Origin: Bacillus sp. RAR_GA_16 | Lineage (GTDB): Bacteria; Bacillota; Bacilli; Bacillales; Guptibacillaceae | Reading direction: 5' to 3' | NCBI RefSeq assembly: GCF_020165985.1 | Contig: NZ_JAIUKZ010000015.1 | Coordinates: 558,001 to 622,000, forward strand | DNA: 64,000 bases | Shown here: in pieces, positions 42,824-51,804 of the stretch | How the letters are laid out: every line of letters begins with the position of its first letter | Numbering within the stretch: position 1 is the first letter of the stretch | Position numbers and translations under genes: made by a program | Notes under the pieces: model-generated | What the model was told of the DNA's origin: nothing | The model's input: only the letters and a program-made list of their open reading frames with translations | The model's database searches: none

Positions 42824-42841
42824 ATGTGAAATAAATCACAA
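42824..42841. promoter_or_regulatory. Rex operator of ldh
   Basis: A-TGTGAAATAAATCACA-A: TGTGA/TCACA arms with a 6-nt spacer, close to TTGTGAAnnnnTTCACAA. Rex represses fermentation genes when NAD/NADH is high. Confidence 0.8.
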
Positions 42842-42863
42842 ACAATAGATTGGTGGAATTGAT

Positions 42864-43814
42864 ATGAAAAACGAACGCTATACAACGAGAGTCGCTGTAA
42901 TTGGTACAGGATTTGTTGGGACAAGCTATGCTTTCGCTTTATTGAATCAAGAAGTTGTTAACGAAATGGTTCTAATCGACTTAAATAAAGAAAAAGCTGA
43001 AGGAGAAGCAAGAGATTTAAATCACGGTATGCCGTTTGGATCAGCAATGAAAATTTGGGCAGGGGATTACAAAGATTGTCGAGACGCTGACATTGTCGTC
43101 ATCACAGCTGGCGCAAATCAGAAGCCTGGAGAAACGAGACTTGATCTTGTTGAGAAGAATGTAAACATCTTCAGGGGAATTGTCACTGCTGTCATGGAGA
43201 GTGGTTTTGACGGACTGTTCATCGTTGCAACAAATCCAGTGGATATCCTCTCTTATGCGACATGGAAATTCTCTGGTCTTCCGATGGAACGTGTTATTGG
43301 TTCAGGTACGATTCTTGATACTGGAAGACTTCGTTACTTAATCGGCGATCATTTCCAGGTCGATTCTCGAAATGTACATGCCTATATCCTTGGGGAGCAT
43401 GGCGATACGGAGCTTCCCGTTTGGAGTCACGCAACCATTAGTAGTCGCCCAGTAACGCAAATGCTATCAGAAGAAGAGTTGCCAGTACTTGAGGAGATTT
43501 TTACAAACGTTCGTGACGCAGCTTATCAGATCATTAATCGAAAAGGCGCAACGTATTACGGTATTGCAATGGGACTTGTTCGTCTGACCAAAGCAATTCT
43601 AAGAAACGAAAGCTCTATTCTCACGATCTCAACATTGATGCAAGGTGAATATGGTCTTAATGATATCTATATTGGTGCCCCAGCCATTATCGATAGAAAT
43701 GGTATTCGAGAAATTGTGGAGCTTGACCTCACAGAAACCGAGATGAAGCAAATGCATCATTCTGCTAAGACGTTACGAGAAGCAATGCAGCCCTGTTTTG
43801 AAACAGTAAAATGA
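42864..43814 (+). CDS. ldh: L-lactate dehydrogenase
   Basis: 316 residues. [18 protein letters not shown] is the NAD-binding loop, [15 protein letters not shown] carries the catalytic-loop Gln/Arg that select lactate over malate, TNPVDI and [11 protein letters not shown] follow, and [13 protein letters not shown] holds the catalytic histidine. It reduces pyruvate to lactate during oxygen limitation. It is co-transcribed with the lactate permease 33 nt downstream under Rex control, as in B. subtilis. Confidence 0.96.
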   Translation: MKNERYTTRVAVIGTGFVGTSYAFALLNQEVVNEMVLIDLNKEKAEGEARDLNHGMPFGSAMKIWAGDYKDCRDADIVVITAGANQKPGETRLDLVEKNVNIFRGIVTAVMESGFDGLFIVATNPVDILSYATWKFSGLPMERVIGSGTILDTGRLRYLIGDHFQVDSRNVHAYILGEHGDTELPVWSHATISSRPVTQMLSEEELPVLEEIFTNVRDAAYQIINRKGATYYGIAMGLVRLTKAILRNESSILTISTLMQGEYGLNDIYIGAPAIIDRNGIREIVELDLTETEMKQMHHSAKTLREAMQPCFETVK

Positions 43815-43846
43815 ATTTCTACTATAACGCTTAAGAGGTGATCCCC

Positions 43847-45496
43847 ATGGAAACATGGACACAAGTATATGACCCATTTAATAACATCTGGTTATCCGCT
43901 TTTATAGCTCTTATCCCGATTATCTTTTTCTTTCTTGCTCTTACCGCATTTCGAATGAAAGGGCATATCGCAGCTACGGTTACAGTGATGCTCGCGATCA
44001 TGATTGCGATTCTCTTCTATGATATGCCGATCACGATGGTTGCAGCGACAACTGGTTACGGATTTGCATTTGGCTTATGGCCAATCTCTTACATCGTCAT
44101 TGGAGCGGTCTACCTATATAAACTTTCTGTAAAAAGTGGGCAATTCGATATTATCAGGAGCTCCATTGTATCCATTACGGATGACAAACGAATTCAAATG
44201 TTGCTCGTCGCCTTTTCATTCAATGCGTTTCTTGAAGGCGCAGCTGGTTTTGGAGCACCGATTGCCATTACAGCCGCCCTTCTTGTCGGACTTGGATTCG
44301 AACCACTAAAAGCAGCTGGACTATGTTTAATTGCCAATACGGCTAGCGGTGCTTTTGGCGCAATGGGCATCCCTGTCATTGTTGCGGGACAGGTGAGTGG
44401 ACTCGCTCCAATGGAAATTGGACAATTTCTCGGCACGTCTCTTCCCTTTATTTCTTTTACCATTCCATTCCTGCTCGTTGTTATTATGGATGGGATAAAA
44501 GGCTTAAAAGAAGTATGGCCAGCAGCTCTCGTTGCTGGTAGCACTTATGCTGTTACGCAATGGGCGACAGTCACATTTATCGGACCTGAGCTCCCTAACA
44601 TTACGTCTTCTATCGTTAGTTTAGTAGCCATAGCTGTATTCGTGAAAACATGGCATCCAGTAGCGCAAAATCATTCCATTAATCCTGAAGTGGAAGCACA
44701 GCTTGCTGTTTCTCTTGATCCAGAAGCTCAGCTAACAGCCGGAAGAATTTTAAAAGCCTGGTCTCCGTTTATTGCATTAACAGCCATGGTAACAATTTGG
44801 AGTTTAAAGCCTTTCAAAAATTTATTTATAGAAGGCGGATCACTTGAAGCAACAATTCTTCACCTTCCTGTACCTGGACTCCATAATCTCGTCATTAAAA
44901 CAGCTCCAATTGTAAGTGAACCTACACCATATGGGGCGATGTTGAAACTTGATCTTCTCTCAGCAACAGGAACGGCCATTTTCATCGCTGCGATCCTATC
45001 TATTTTTATTCTTAGAATGAGTTTTAAGACAGCACTTGAAGCATTGGTGGAAACAATAAAAGAACTTCAAAAACCCGTTCTTACAATCATGATGGTATTA
45101 GGATTTGCTTTTATTGCAAATTACAGTGGCATGAGTTCTACCTTAGGACTAGCCCTTGCTGCAACTGGAGGGATCTTCCCATTCCTGTCTCCACTCCTTG
45201 GATGGATTGGCGTTTTCTTAACCGGTTCTGTGACGTCTAACAATGCCCTATTCGGGAACTTGCAACAAATTACCGCTCAACAAATTGCTGTACTTCCGAT
45301 GATACTCGTTGCTGCAAATACAGCTGGTGGCGTGATGGCAAAAATGCTATCTCCCCAGTCAATTGCTGTCGCAACTGGAGCTGTTGGTCTAGTTGGACGT
45401 GAGGGCGATTTATTCCGCTTCACATTGAAATATAGTTTTGTTTTCTTACTCATCACTGGAGTTATCACATTCTCACAAGCGATTTTCATTAGCTAA
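43847..45496 (+). CDS. lctP: L-lactate permease
   Basis: 549 residues, 13-14 hydrophobic segments, LctP/LldP family: FLEGAAGFGAPIAITAALLVGLGFEPLKAAGL near 125, NTASGAFGAMGIPVI near 165, and GSVTSNNALFGNLQQITA near 460. It moves lactate with a proton, here probably as exporter of fermentation lactate. GAGGTGA precedes the ATG at 43847 by 6 nt; a GTG at 43838 falls inside that site. Confidence 0.94.
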   Translation: METWTQVYDPFNNIWLSAFIALIPIIFFFLALTAFRMKGHIAATVTVMLAIMIAILFYDMPITMVAATTGYGFAFGLWPISYIVIGAVYLYKLSVKSGQFDIIRSSIVSITDDKRIQMLLVAFSFNAFLEGAAGFGAPIAITAALLVGLGFEPLKAAGLCLIANTASGAFGAMGIPVIVAGQVSGLAPMEIGQFLGTSLPFISFTIPFLLVVIMDGIKGLKEVWPAALVAGSTYAVTQWATVTFIGPELPNITSSIVSLVAIAVFVKTWHPVAQNHSINPEVEAQLAVSLDPEAQLTAGRILKAWSPFIALTAMVTIWSLKPFKNLFIEGGSLEATILHLPVPGLHNLVIKTAPIVSEPTPYGAMLKLDLLSATGTAIFIAAILSIFILRMSFKTALEALVETIKELQKPVLTIMMVLGFAFIANYSGMSSTLGLALAATGGIFPFLSPLLGWIGVFLTGSVTSNNALFGNLQQITAQQIAVLPMILVAANTAGGVMAKMLSPQSIAVATGAVGLVGREGDLFRFTLKYSFVFLLITGVITFSQAIFIS

Positions 45497-45504
45497 TATA
45501 TACC

Positions 45505-45535
45505 TAGGAGTCAGAAAACTGACTCCTATTTTTTT
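45505..45535 (+). terminator. Terminator of ldh-lctP
   Basis: TAGGAGTCAG-AAAA-CTGACTCCTA and seven T. Confidence 0.92.
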
Positions 45536-45544
45536 GATAAAACA

Positions 45545-45574
45545 TTTGGACATTCTTTTTCCAACATGTCCAAA
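45545..45574. promoter_or_regulatory. Dyad upstream of the GerPF-like gene
   Basis: TTTGGACAT, 12 nt, ATGTCCAAA: perfect 9-bp arms; a further GTCCA half occurs at 45590. Possible regulator site for sporulation timing. Confidence 0.4.
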
Positions 45575-45634
45575 CAGAAAAATATAGTTGTCCATATACT
45601 GTTAGGAGTAGTTGGTTAACAAGGAGGGAAACAA

Positions 45635-45823
45635 ATGGGATGTTTTATACGAGGGCCGGTCGTGATTACAAATAATAGTGGTACAGTTGTGCAATGTGCT
45701 CACACGATCTCTCCCATTTCCGTTAGTAATTCAGTATCGGGAGCAGGTGGAGGTAATACAGGATCTTTCATACTCATAAACAATTTTTACAGCATTGCAA
45801 AAGGAATAAAGCTTGGTGATTAG
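45635..45823 (+). CDS. GerPF/GerPA family spore germination protein
   Basis: 62 residues. The pattern is the short GerPA/GerPF type: GPVVITNNSGTVVQCAHTIS, a Gly/Ser-rich centre (SGAGGGNTG), and SFILINNFYSIA. GerP proteins are needed for passage of germinants through the spore coat. Here the gene stands alone rather than in a gerPABCDEF operon, as many Bacillaceae have stray paralogues. AAGGAGG precedes the ATG by 8 nt. It supports an endospore-forming host. Confidence 0.82.
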   Translation: MGCFIRGPVVITNNSGTVVQCAHTISPISVSNSVSGAGGGNTGSFILINNFYSIAKGIKLGD

Positions 45824-45949
45824 CATCATTATTCATTATATGCAGTCTAGCCAATCGGTTATCGATTGGCTTTTTCAACTTTCTATTTGATGAGAGTTCT
45901 ACTAGTTATGCGATAATAGGGTGGAAATGAAATCATTAGAGAGGTGGTT

Positions 45950-46756
45950 ATGAACATGGAGAGATTTTTCTATGGCGAAAACGAAAATCAATTTGGTGAG
46001 CTACGTCTTCCAGAAGGAGATGGGCCTTTTCCAGTTGCAATCGTCATTCATGGTGGCTTTTGGAGAAAGCCGTTTACACTTGAAATCATGAGAGAAGTAG
46101 CAGAAGATCTAACTGCTAGTGGGTTCGCCACATGGAACATTGAATACCGTCGCACCGGACAAGAAGGCGGGGGTTATCCTGGAACGCTGATTGATGCTGC
46201 TGAAGCAACTGACTACATAAGGGTACTTGCAGAATCTTATCCACTCGATCTAAACAAAGTAGTGACAATTGGCCACTCAGCTGGGGGCCATCTTGCTACA
46301 TGGATTGCTGCTCGTCACCGTATAGATAAGAATAGTGAATTATTCATTACGGATAACCCTCTTCCTATTCACGGGGTGGTTAGCCTTGCAGGTGTGAACG
46401 ACCTTAAAATGATGCATGGTGTTCATGAATACAGAGATCAAGCCCTCTCTCTTGAGCCAAATAATCCTACTGCAGAACTACTAGGCGGTTCCCCTCAAGA
46501 ATACCCGGAGCGCTACAAAAATGCTTCACCTGTTGAACTTCTTCCCCTTGGGATTCAACAAATTCTCGTTCACGGGGCACTCGATATCAATGTCCCGATC
46601 GGCATTAGTGATTACTATCAACGTGAAGCTGAAGGTGAGGGCGATTTTGTTAAACTTATCGAGCTTCCTTCAGCAGAACACTTTGTGCTAACTGATACGA
46701 CTTCTTTTGCATGGGAAACAATTAAGGAAGAACTTTCACTATTAGTTAACTATTAA
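45950..46756 (+). CDS. Alpha/beta hydrolase (prolyl-oligopeptidase/esterase-lipase type)
   Basis: 268 residues. VAIVIHGGFWRKPF is the HGGF oxyanion motif, NIEYRRTGQEGGGYPGT follows, VVTIGHSAGGHLATW holds the nucleophile serine (near 107), VHGALDINVPI the Asp region and SAEHFVLT the histidine. This is the hormone-sensitive-lipase/kynurenine-formamidase-like layout. Substrate unknown. GAGAGG precedes the ATG at 45950 by 5 nt; ATG 45956 and GTG 45944 are alternatives. Confidence 0.82.
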   Translation: MNMERFFYGENENQFGELRLPEGDGPFPVAIVIHGGFWRKPFTLEIMREVAEDLTASGFATWNIEYRRTGQEGGGYPGTLIDAAEATDYIRVLAESYPLDLNKVVTIGHSAGGHLATWIAARHRIDKNSELFITDNPLPIHGVVSLAGVNDLKMMHGVHEYRDQALSLEPNNPTAELLGGSPQEYPERYKNASPVELLPLGIQQILVHGALDINVPIGISDYYQREAEGEGDFVKLIELPSAEHFVLTDTTSFAWETIKEELSLLVNY

Positions 46757-46764
46757 AACAAGCA

Positions 46765-46806
46765 AAAAAGCCGTCGCCCGCTGTCTGATAGCGGACGACG
46801 GCTTTT
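46765..46806. terminator. Bidirectional terminator
   Basis: AAAAGCCGTCG-CCCGCT ... AGCGGA-CGACGGCTTTT between the convergent hydrolase and hxlR genes. Confidence 0.88.
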
Positions 46807-46814
46807 CATTTAAG

Positions 46815-47177
46815 TTATACCGATTCTTTCGTCTCAATCGGCTTGCCAAGAACATTCTGGTTGTAATTCTTTCCCCACTCGTACATGGAGTCGAGGATGG
46901 GCATTAATGTTTCACCTTGTTCGGTTAGGGAATACTCTACTTTCGGAGGGACAACTGGGTACACTTCTCGGTGAACAATTTGATCATCTTCTAATTCTCT
47001 TAGCTGGTTCACTAACATTCGCTGTGTAATTCCCGGCATAAGAGACTTTAATTCGCCAAATCGTTTCGTACCCTGCTTGCCTAAATGCCATAAAATCAGC
47101 ATTTTCCACTTGCCTCCGATCACCGCAAGCGTTAATTCTTTTTCACAGTAAAATGTTTTATCCTGGGTGCGTGACAA
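46815..47177 (-). CDS. hxlR: HxlR family transcriptional regulator
   Basis: 120 residues, close to B. subtilis HxlR throughout: [44 protein letters not shown] (recognition helix), and [20 protein letters not shown]. HxlR activates hxlAB in response to formaldehyde. The TTG at 47177 is chosen because GGAGG stands 8 nt before it and the product then starts MSR like its relative. The GTG at 47186 would overlap the ribosome site. Divergent from hxlA. Confidence 0.92.
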   Translation of the reverse strand: MSRTQDKTFYCEKELTLAVIGGKWKMLILWHLGKQGTKRFGELKSLMPGITQRMLVNQLRELEDDQIVHREVYPVVPPKVEYSLTEQGETLMPILDSMYEWGKNYNQNVLGKPIETKESV

Positions 47178-47209
47178 GACCATCACCTCCGTCTAAGCCC
47201 AGTATAACG

Positions 47210-47233
47210 CATAGTATACTTTTTGACACTATG
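47210..47233. promoter_or_regulatory. HxlR-region dyad 1
   Basis: CATAGT-N12-ACTATG, near the hxlR promoter region. Confidence 0.45.
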
Positions 47234-47264
47234 TAAGTTTATTGTGCGTACTTACATGATTCTG

Positions 47265-47288
47265 TAGTAAGCAGTATACTTGCTACTA
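47265..47288. promoter_or_regulatory. HxlR-region dyad 2 overlapping the hxlA -35
   Basis: TAGTA-AGCA-GTATAC-TTGC-TACTA-type near-palindrome; its right arm covers the TTGCTA -35, a place for an activator contact. Confidence 0.5.
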
Positions 47289-47309
47289 CACCAAAAAATC
47301 GATTATATT
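47280..47309 (+). promoter_or_regulatory. Promoter of hxlAB
   Basis: TTGCTA (47280-47285), 18-nt spacer, TATATT (47304-47309). Confidence 0.6.
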
Positions 47310-47359
47310 GGTGTCGAATAAGAGAGAAATAAAAAATATGGATTGGGAGTGAACGCATC

Positions 47360-47989
47360 ATGAAATTACAGCTAGCATTAGATTTGGTAAACACAGAAGA
47401 AGGTATTGAACTAGTGAAAGAAGTTCAGGAGCATATTGATATCGTTGAAATCGGTACGCCGATCGTCATCAATGAAGGGCTTCGTGCTGTCAAAGAGATG
47501 AAAGCCGCATTCCCTAACCTTGAAGTTCTTGCAGACCTTAAAATTATGGATGCTGCGGGTTATGAAGTGATGAAAGCTTCTGAATCAAATGCAGATATCA
47601 TCACGATCCTTGGTGCCGCTGAAGATGAATCGATTAAAGGTGCTGTTGAAGAAGCGAAGAAACAAGGGAAAGAAATTCTTGTCGATATGATGGCAGTGAA
47701 AGACCTTGCAACTCGTGCGAAGGAAGTAGATGCGCTAGGCGTTGACTATATTTGTGTACACACTGGTTACGACCTTCAAGCGAAAGGACAGAATTCGTTT
47801 GAAGACCTTGAAACAATCAAAGGTGTTGTTAAGAATGCGAAAACCGCAATCGCTGGTGGCATTAAGCTTGATTCTCTTGAAGAAGTAGTAAAAGTACAAC
47901 CGGATCTTGTCATCGTTGGTGGCGGTATTACGGGCGAAGACGATAAAAAAGCCGTTGCATCAAAAATGCAAAAACTAATCAAAGGATAA
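47360..47989 (+). CDS. hxlA: 3-hexulose-6-phosphate synthase
   Basis: 209 residues, TIM barrel of the orotidine-phosphate decarboxylase suprafamily. LQLALDLVNTEEGIEL, VEIGTPIVINEG, LADLKIMDAAGYEV (catalytic Asp-Lys-Asp set), and AGGIKLDSL match the family. It condenses formaldehyde with ribulose 5-phosphate, the first step of the RuMP pathway, here mainly for formaldehyde detoxification. Followed 6 nt later by hxlB. Confidence 0.95.
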   Translation: MKLQLALDLVNTEEGIELVKEVQEHIDIVEIGTPIVINEGLRAVKEMKAAFPNLEVLADLKIMDAAGYEVMKASESNADIITILGAAEDESIKGAVEEAKKQGKEILVDMMAVKDLATRAKEVDALGVDYICVHTGYDLQAKGQNSFEDLETIKGVVKNAKTAIAGGIKLDSLEEVVKVQPDLVIVGGGITGEDDKKAVASKMQKLIKG

Positions 47990-47995
47990 TCAACC

Positions 47996-48550
47996 ATGCA
48001 GACTACTCACTATTTAGCTAAAATTATTGATGAGCTAAATCGTTCAGTAGATCTCATTGCTGACGAAGAAGCGGAAAAACTCGCAAACGAAATTCTTGAG
48101 GCAAACAAGGTTTTCGTTGCTGGCGGGGGCCGATCTGGCTTTATGGCAAAGTCCTTTGCTATGCGCATGATGCATATGGGAATTGACGCTTACGTTGTTG
48201 GCGAAACAGTCACACCTACCTTTGAAGAAGGTGATCTCATCATCATCGGATCTGGTTCTGGTGAAACAAAACAGCTCGTTTCCATTGCGAATAAGGCCGC
48301 TAATATCGGCGGAAAGATCGCCGCTGTTACGATTAACCCCGACTCTACGATTGGTGAGTTAGCAGACATCACCGTCACATTACCTGGATCTCCAAAGGAT
48401 CAATCCGGTGATTATGAAACCATCCAACCAATGGGCTCCTTATTTGAACAAACCCTCTTACTTTTCTATGATGCGATTATTTTACGCTTTATGGAGAAAA
48501 AAGGGTTGGATACGAATAAGATGTATGGGAAGCATGCGAATTTAGAATAG
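47996..48550 (+). CDS. hxlB: 6-phospho-3-hexuloisomerase
   Basis: 184 residues, one SIS domain. VFVAGGGRSGFMAKSFAMRMMHMG near 38, TPTFEEGDLIIIGSGSGETKQL near 75, and GDYETIQPMGSLFEQTLLLFYDAI near 138 are family hallmarks. It isomerises hexulose 6-phosphate to fructose 6-phosphate, completing formaldehyde fixation with HxlA. Confidence 0.95.
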   Translation: MQTTHYLAKIIDELNRSVDLIADEEAEKLANEILEANKVFVAGGGRSGFMAKSFAMRMMHMGIDAYVVGETVTPTFEEGDLIIIGSGSGETKQLVSIANKAANIGGKIAAVTINPDSTIGELADITVTLPGSPKDQSGDYETIQPMGSLFEQTLLLFYDAIILRFMEKKGLDTNKMYGKHANLE

Positions 48551-48561
48551 CTGGTTTTACA

Positions 48562-48600
48562 TCCCCCGAAACCTCTTTACAGAGGTTTCGGGGGACTTTT
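48562..48600 (+). terminator. Terminator of hxlAB
   Basis: TCCCCCGAAACCTC / GAGGTTTCGGGGGA stem with loop TTTACA, then a short T-rich stretch. Confidence 0.85.
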
Positions 48601-48678
48601 GTTATTTACCTATTCTTTTCAAAATAAAATGTTTATAATGAGAAAGGCATTTTTGGAGATGGGAGGTGAAAAACATTC

Positions 48679-49335
48679 TTGGCTAAAACGCAAACCACGC
48701 TGCTTCTAACATTATTTTTATTCTGTCTCGGCACGATCATATTTTTAACAGAAAACGTCTTACAACGTAGCTCATTCCCCATCGATCTCGCCTTTTATGA
48801 ATACGTAACAAGTAACTTATCGACGGAATGGCTCCATTTGATTGAACTCGCCTCATTTTCTGCATCTAAACCGGCGATTATTACGATTTCTCTTATGACA
48901 ATCCTTTTCTTATGGTTATGTAAAAGAGATTATGCAGGTATGATCACAATGTTTGTTTTTGTAATGGGTGGCAACGTCATGAACAAGGTGATAAAGAGTT
49001 GGACACAAAGGGAGCGACCAGCTGTTAATGTACTTGAAGAAGGATATAGCTTTCCAAGCGGTCACGTAATGGTTGGTTTGATTATGTATGGCATGATCGT
49101 TTATTTCATTTATCGTCATTCTTCCCATACATTATTAAAAACCACTTGTTTCATCATCGTCACCTTATTACTTCTGATCATTGGCGTTAGTCGTATTGCA
49201 ACTGGAGAACATTATACAACCGACGTTCTCGCAGGTTATTCCTTCGGTGGCATCATTCTAATCGTGGCGATAAAATCACATCAATACATTGAACAAGTTA
49301 GACATGAAAAACAAGAAGTGCACACTGGATTTTAA
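48679..49335 (+). CDS. PAP2 family phosphatase (membrane)
   Basis: 218 residues, about six hydrophobic segments. The three lipid-phosphatase motifs are intact: KSWTQRERP (near 111), SFPSGHVM (near 124), and SRIATGEHYTTDVLAG (near 171). Members dephosphorylate undecaprenyl pyrophosphate or phosphatidylglycerol phosphate. The TTG start at 48679 is 12 nt after GGGAGG, rather distant, but no better start exists. Confidence 0.87.
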   Translation: MAKTQTTLLLTLFLFCLGTIIFLTENVLQRSSFPIDLAFYEYVTSNLSTEWLHLIELASFSASKPAIITISLMTILFLWLCKRDYAGMITMFVFVMGGNVMNKVIKSWTQRERPAVNVLEEGYSFPSGHVMVGLIMYGMIVYFIYRHSSHTLLKTTCFIIVTLLLLIIGVSRIATGEHYTTDVLAGYSFGGIILIVAIKSHQYIEQVRHEKQEVHTGF

Positions 49336-49373
49336 ACCGCGTGTGCTTTTTCCTGTTATCCCCAACAAACCTA

Positions 49374-49423
49374 TGACATTTATCATGGTTGTGTCCTGAC
49401 ATTTGTGTCTTACACCATGACAT
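49374..49423 (+). promoter_or_regulatory. Three TGACAT repeats upstream of des, candidate DesR sites
   Basis: TGACAT at 49374, 49397 and 49418, spaced 23 and 21 bp, in the A(T/C)TGACATT context. They lie just upstream of and into the promoter, the region where DesR acts in B. subtilis. Confidence 0.55.
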
Positions 49424-49438
49424 TCGATCCTCTATCAT
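49410..49438 (+). promoter_or_regulatory. Promoter of des
   Basis: TTACAC (49410-49415), 17-nt spacer, TATCAT (49433-49438). Confidence 0.6.
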
Positions 49439-49483
49439 TAGGCTTAACGTTATTTCAACTATGCCTAACAAAGGGGTAACCAT

Positions 49484-50542
49484 ATGAATGAACAAAAACA
49501 AAAACAAAAAGAATTGAAAAAAAGTGTATCAACTTTCGCAAAGCCCGACACGGTCGTAGGGGTACGACAGCTCTTGAACACCCTTCTTCCATTCTTATTG
49601 CTATGGTTTCTTGCTTATCAGAGCTTAAGCGTTTCTGCCTGGCTAGCCGTTCCACTTGCGATGATCGCAGGAGGATTTGTTGTTCGAATCTTTATCATCT
49701 TTCACGATTGTACCCATGGATCGTTCTTTAAAAGTCAAAAAGCAAACCGAATTGTTGGGACGATTTCAGGCATCATCACACTTTTTCCTTTTGAAAAATG
49801 GAAACGTGAGCATAACATCCATCACGCAACGAGCGGAAACTTAGATAAGCGCGGAACGGGTGACATTTGGGTTATGACAGTTGAAGAATATGCTCAAGCT
49901 TCATTTTGGGGTAGACTCGCTTATCGTCTCTACCGTAACCCAATTGTGATGTTCGGTCTTGGTCCGATTTATCTGTTCCTTATTGCTAACCGTTTCAATC
50001 GTAAAGATGCGAAACGTAAAGAACGTATGAGCACCTATATTACAAACGCAGCAGTCGTAGCGATTTATTCTCTTTTAATTCTCGCGATTGGATGGGAAGC
50101 GTTTCTCATTATTCAGCTACCAATCCTTTACGTGGCAGGCTCACTTGGAATTTGGTTGTTCTATGTGCAGCACCAATTTGAGGACTCTTACTATGAGGAT
50201 GAAACCGAGTGGGATTTTGTAAAAGCAGCAGTTGATGGTAGTTCTTATTACAAGCTTCCTAAAATCCTTCAGTGGGTATCCGGAAGCATCGGGTATCATC
50301 ATGTACACCACTTAAGTCCAAGAGTACCTAACTACCATTTGGAAAAGGCGCATGAATCAACGCCACCGTTGCATAAAGCAACAACGATTACGTTATTATC
50401 AAGTCTCGAATCGATTCGATTCCGTCTTTATGACACGAAGAATAAAACGTTTGTTACTTTTAAAGAAGTAAAACCTCTTCTTAAGAACCGTGCAAAGCTT
50501 GCGATGATGACTACAAAAAGACCAAGTTTCCAGGAAAAATAA
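49484..50542 (+). CDS. des: Fatty acid desaturase
   Basis: 352 residues with four to five hydrophobic segments and the three histidine boxes of membrane di-iron desaturases: HDCTH (74-78), HNIHH (110-114), and HHVHH near 273. B. subtilis Des introduces a delta-5 double bond in membrane lipids after cold shock. A terminator separates it from desK-desR downstream, the same order as B. subtilis. Confidence 0.93.
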   Translation: MNEQKQKQKELKKSVSTFAKPDTVVGVRQLLNTLLPFLLLWFLAYQSLSVSAWLAVPLAMIAGGFVVRIFIIFHDCTHGSFFKSQKANRIVGTISGIITLFPFEKWKREHNIHHATSGNLDKRGTGDIWVMTVEEYAQASFWGRLAYRLYRNPIVMFGLGPIYLFLIANRFNRKDAKRKERMSTYITNAAVVAIYSLLILAIGWEAFLIIQLPILYVAGSLGIWLFYVQHQFEDSYYEDETEWDFVKAAVDGSSYYKLPKILQWVSGSIGYHHVHHLSPRVPNYHLEKAHESTPPLHKATTITLLSSLESIRFRLYDTKNKTFVTFKEVKPLLKNRAKLAMMTTKRPSFQEK

Positions 50543-50546
50543 CCTG

Positions 50547-50583
50547 ATTGAAAAACCCATTCAGCTTGAATGGGTTTTTCAAT
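50547..50583 (+). terminator. Terminator of des
   Basis: ATTGAAAAACCCATTCA-GCT-TGAATGGGTTTTTCAAT, 17-bp perfect stem. Confidence 0.92.
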
Positions 50584-50607
50584 ATCTTTAAAGAAATTGT
50601 CCTAAAA

Positions 50608-50618
50608 GTGACAGGCAC
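50608..50618 (+). repeat. Core of the dispersed element (partial)
   Basis: GTGACAGGCAC only, without the TCGACA end, upstream of desK. Confidence 0.4.
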
Positions 50619-50667
50619 TTACAGATGGTATATCCTGTAACCATAGTGCAACGAAAGGAGATTCCCT

Positions 50668-51804
50668 ATGCAAAGCTGGTATCATATCATTCCTAAGAAC
50701 ACCGGGATCAGTTCTTATGTTTGGATTATTTTTTGTCTACTTCCATTCTTTTTTATTTTCCGCTCATCATCGGCAATTGAAATTACAATCGGCATCTTTG
50801 TTATCCTATTATTTTTCTTATCCTATCGTCTATCATTCATATCGAATAGCAAATTAGTCTATTTATGGGTCAGCATTGAAATGGCAATTAGTATCGTGAT
50901 GACCATCTTATTTGGATATGTATACTTCGCTCTATTTTTAGCGTTTTTCATTGGGAGTATTGAAAACAAAGCAGGCTTTCTCTCTCTATATATTGTTCAT
51001 TTGACCACAACCATCGCAGCAACAGTCATTATTTTCTTCACTCATGATGATTCTTTGCTTCCACAGCTTCCATTTATTTTTATCTGTGTGCTAGGTGTAG
51101 CTCTTCTCCCCTTTACGATTCGCTATCGTAATAAACAGCACCGACTCGAACAAGAGTTACAAAGCGCTAACGAGAAAATTTCACAGTTAATGGTCATTGA
51201 AGAAAGAGAACGAATCGCCAGAGATTTACACGATACACTTGGTCAAAAGTTATCCATGATCGGATTGAAAAGTGATTTAGCTCGAAAACTCATCCCAGTC
51301 AAACCCGACGCTGCTATTAATGAGATTCATGATATTAGACAAACAGCAAGAACCGCGTTAAAGGAAGTTCGCGAAATGGTTTCAAATATGCGCGGAGCCA
51401 GACTAGAAGATGAATTGCTACGTGTGCAACAAATTTTGCAAGCAGCTGAAATGGAGTTTCGACTCGAAGGAAACCATCGGCTTGATAACACTCCGTTACT
51501 CGTTGAAAATGTCCTAAGCATGTGCCTGAAAGAAGCCGTGACTAATATCGTGAAACACAGTAACGCTTCAAGGTGCAGCATTCTGATCGAACAATCCCCA
51601 ACCGACATTCTCATTAAAGTAGAAGACAACGGGGACGGTATTCAAAGCGGCCCGACATCATTTAAAGGTCATGGCCTACAAGGCATGAGAGAACGACTTG
51701 AATTTGTAAACGGATCGCTTGAAATTGAATCCTCCAATGGCACTATTTTAAACATTCGCGTACCAAATGTGATTCAACAAAAAGAACAGGAGGGATCGGT
51801 GTGA
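50668..51804 (+). CDS. desK: Sensor histidine kinase DesK
   Basis: 378 residues: five hydrophobic segments (1-150), a coiled-coil linker (QHRLEQELQSANEKIS), HisKA_3 with phospho-acceptor His188 in ERIARDLHDTLGQKL (the same number as in B. subtilis DesK), and an HATPase domain (KEAVTNIVKHS, VEDNGDGI, GHGLQGMRER). It senses membrane thickness and order at low temperature. GAAAGGAG precedes the ATG; its stop overlaps the desR GTG. Confidence 0.93.
   Translation: MQSWYHIIPKNTGISSYVWIIFCLLPFFFIFRSSSAIEITIGIFVILLFFLSYRLSFISNSKLVYLWVSIEMAISIVMTILFGYVYFALFLAFFIGSIENKAGFLSLYIVHLTTTIAATVIIFFTHDDSLLPQLPFIFICVLGVALLPFTIRYRNKQHRLEQELQSANEKISQLMVIEERERIARDLHDTLGQKLSMIGLKSDLARKLIPVKPDAAINEIHDIRQTARTALKEVREMVSNMRGARLEDELLRVQQILQAAEMEFRLEGNHRLDNTPLLVENVLSMCLKEAVTNIVKHSNASRCSILIEQSPTDILIKVEDNGDGIQSGPTSFKGHGLQGMRERLEFVNGSLEIESSNGTILNIRVPNVIQQKEQEGSV

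Noticed and set aside
45571-45600. Sigma-E promoter for the GerPF-like gene (CATATACT)
   Set aside because: The -10 is close, but no acceptable -35 lies at 13-15 nt.
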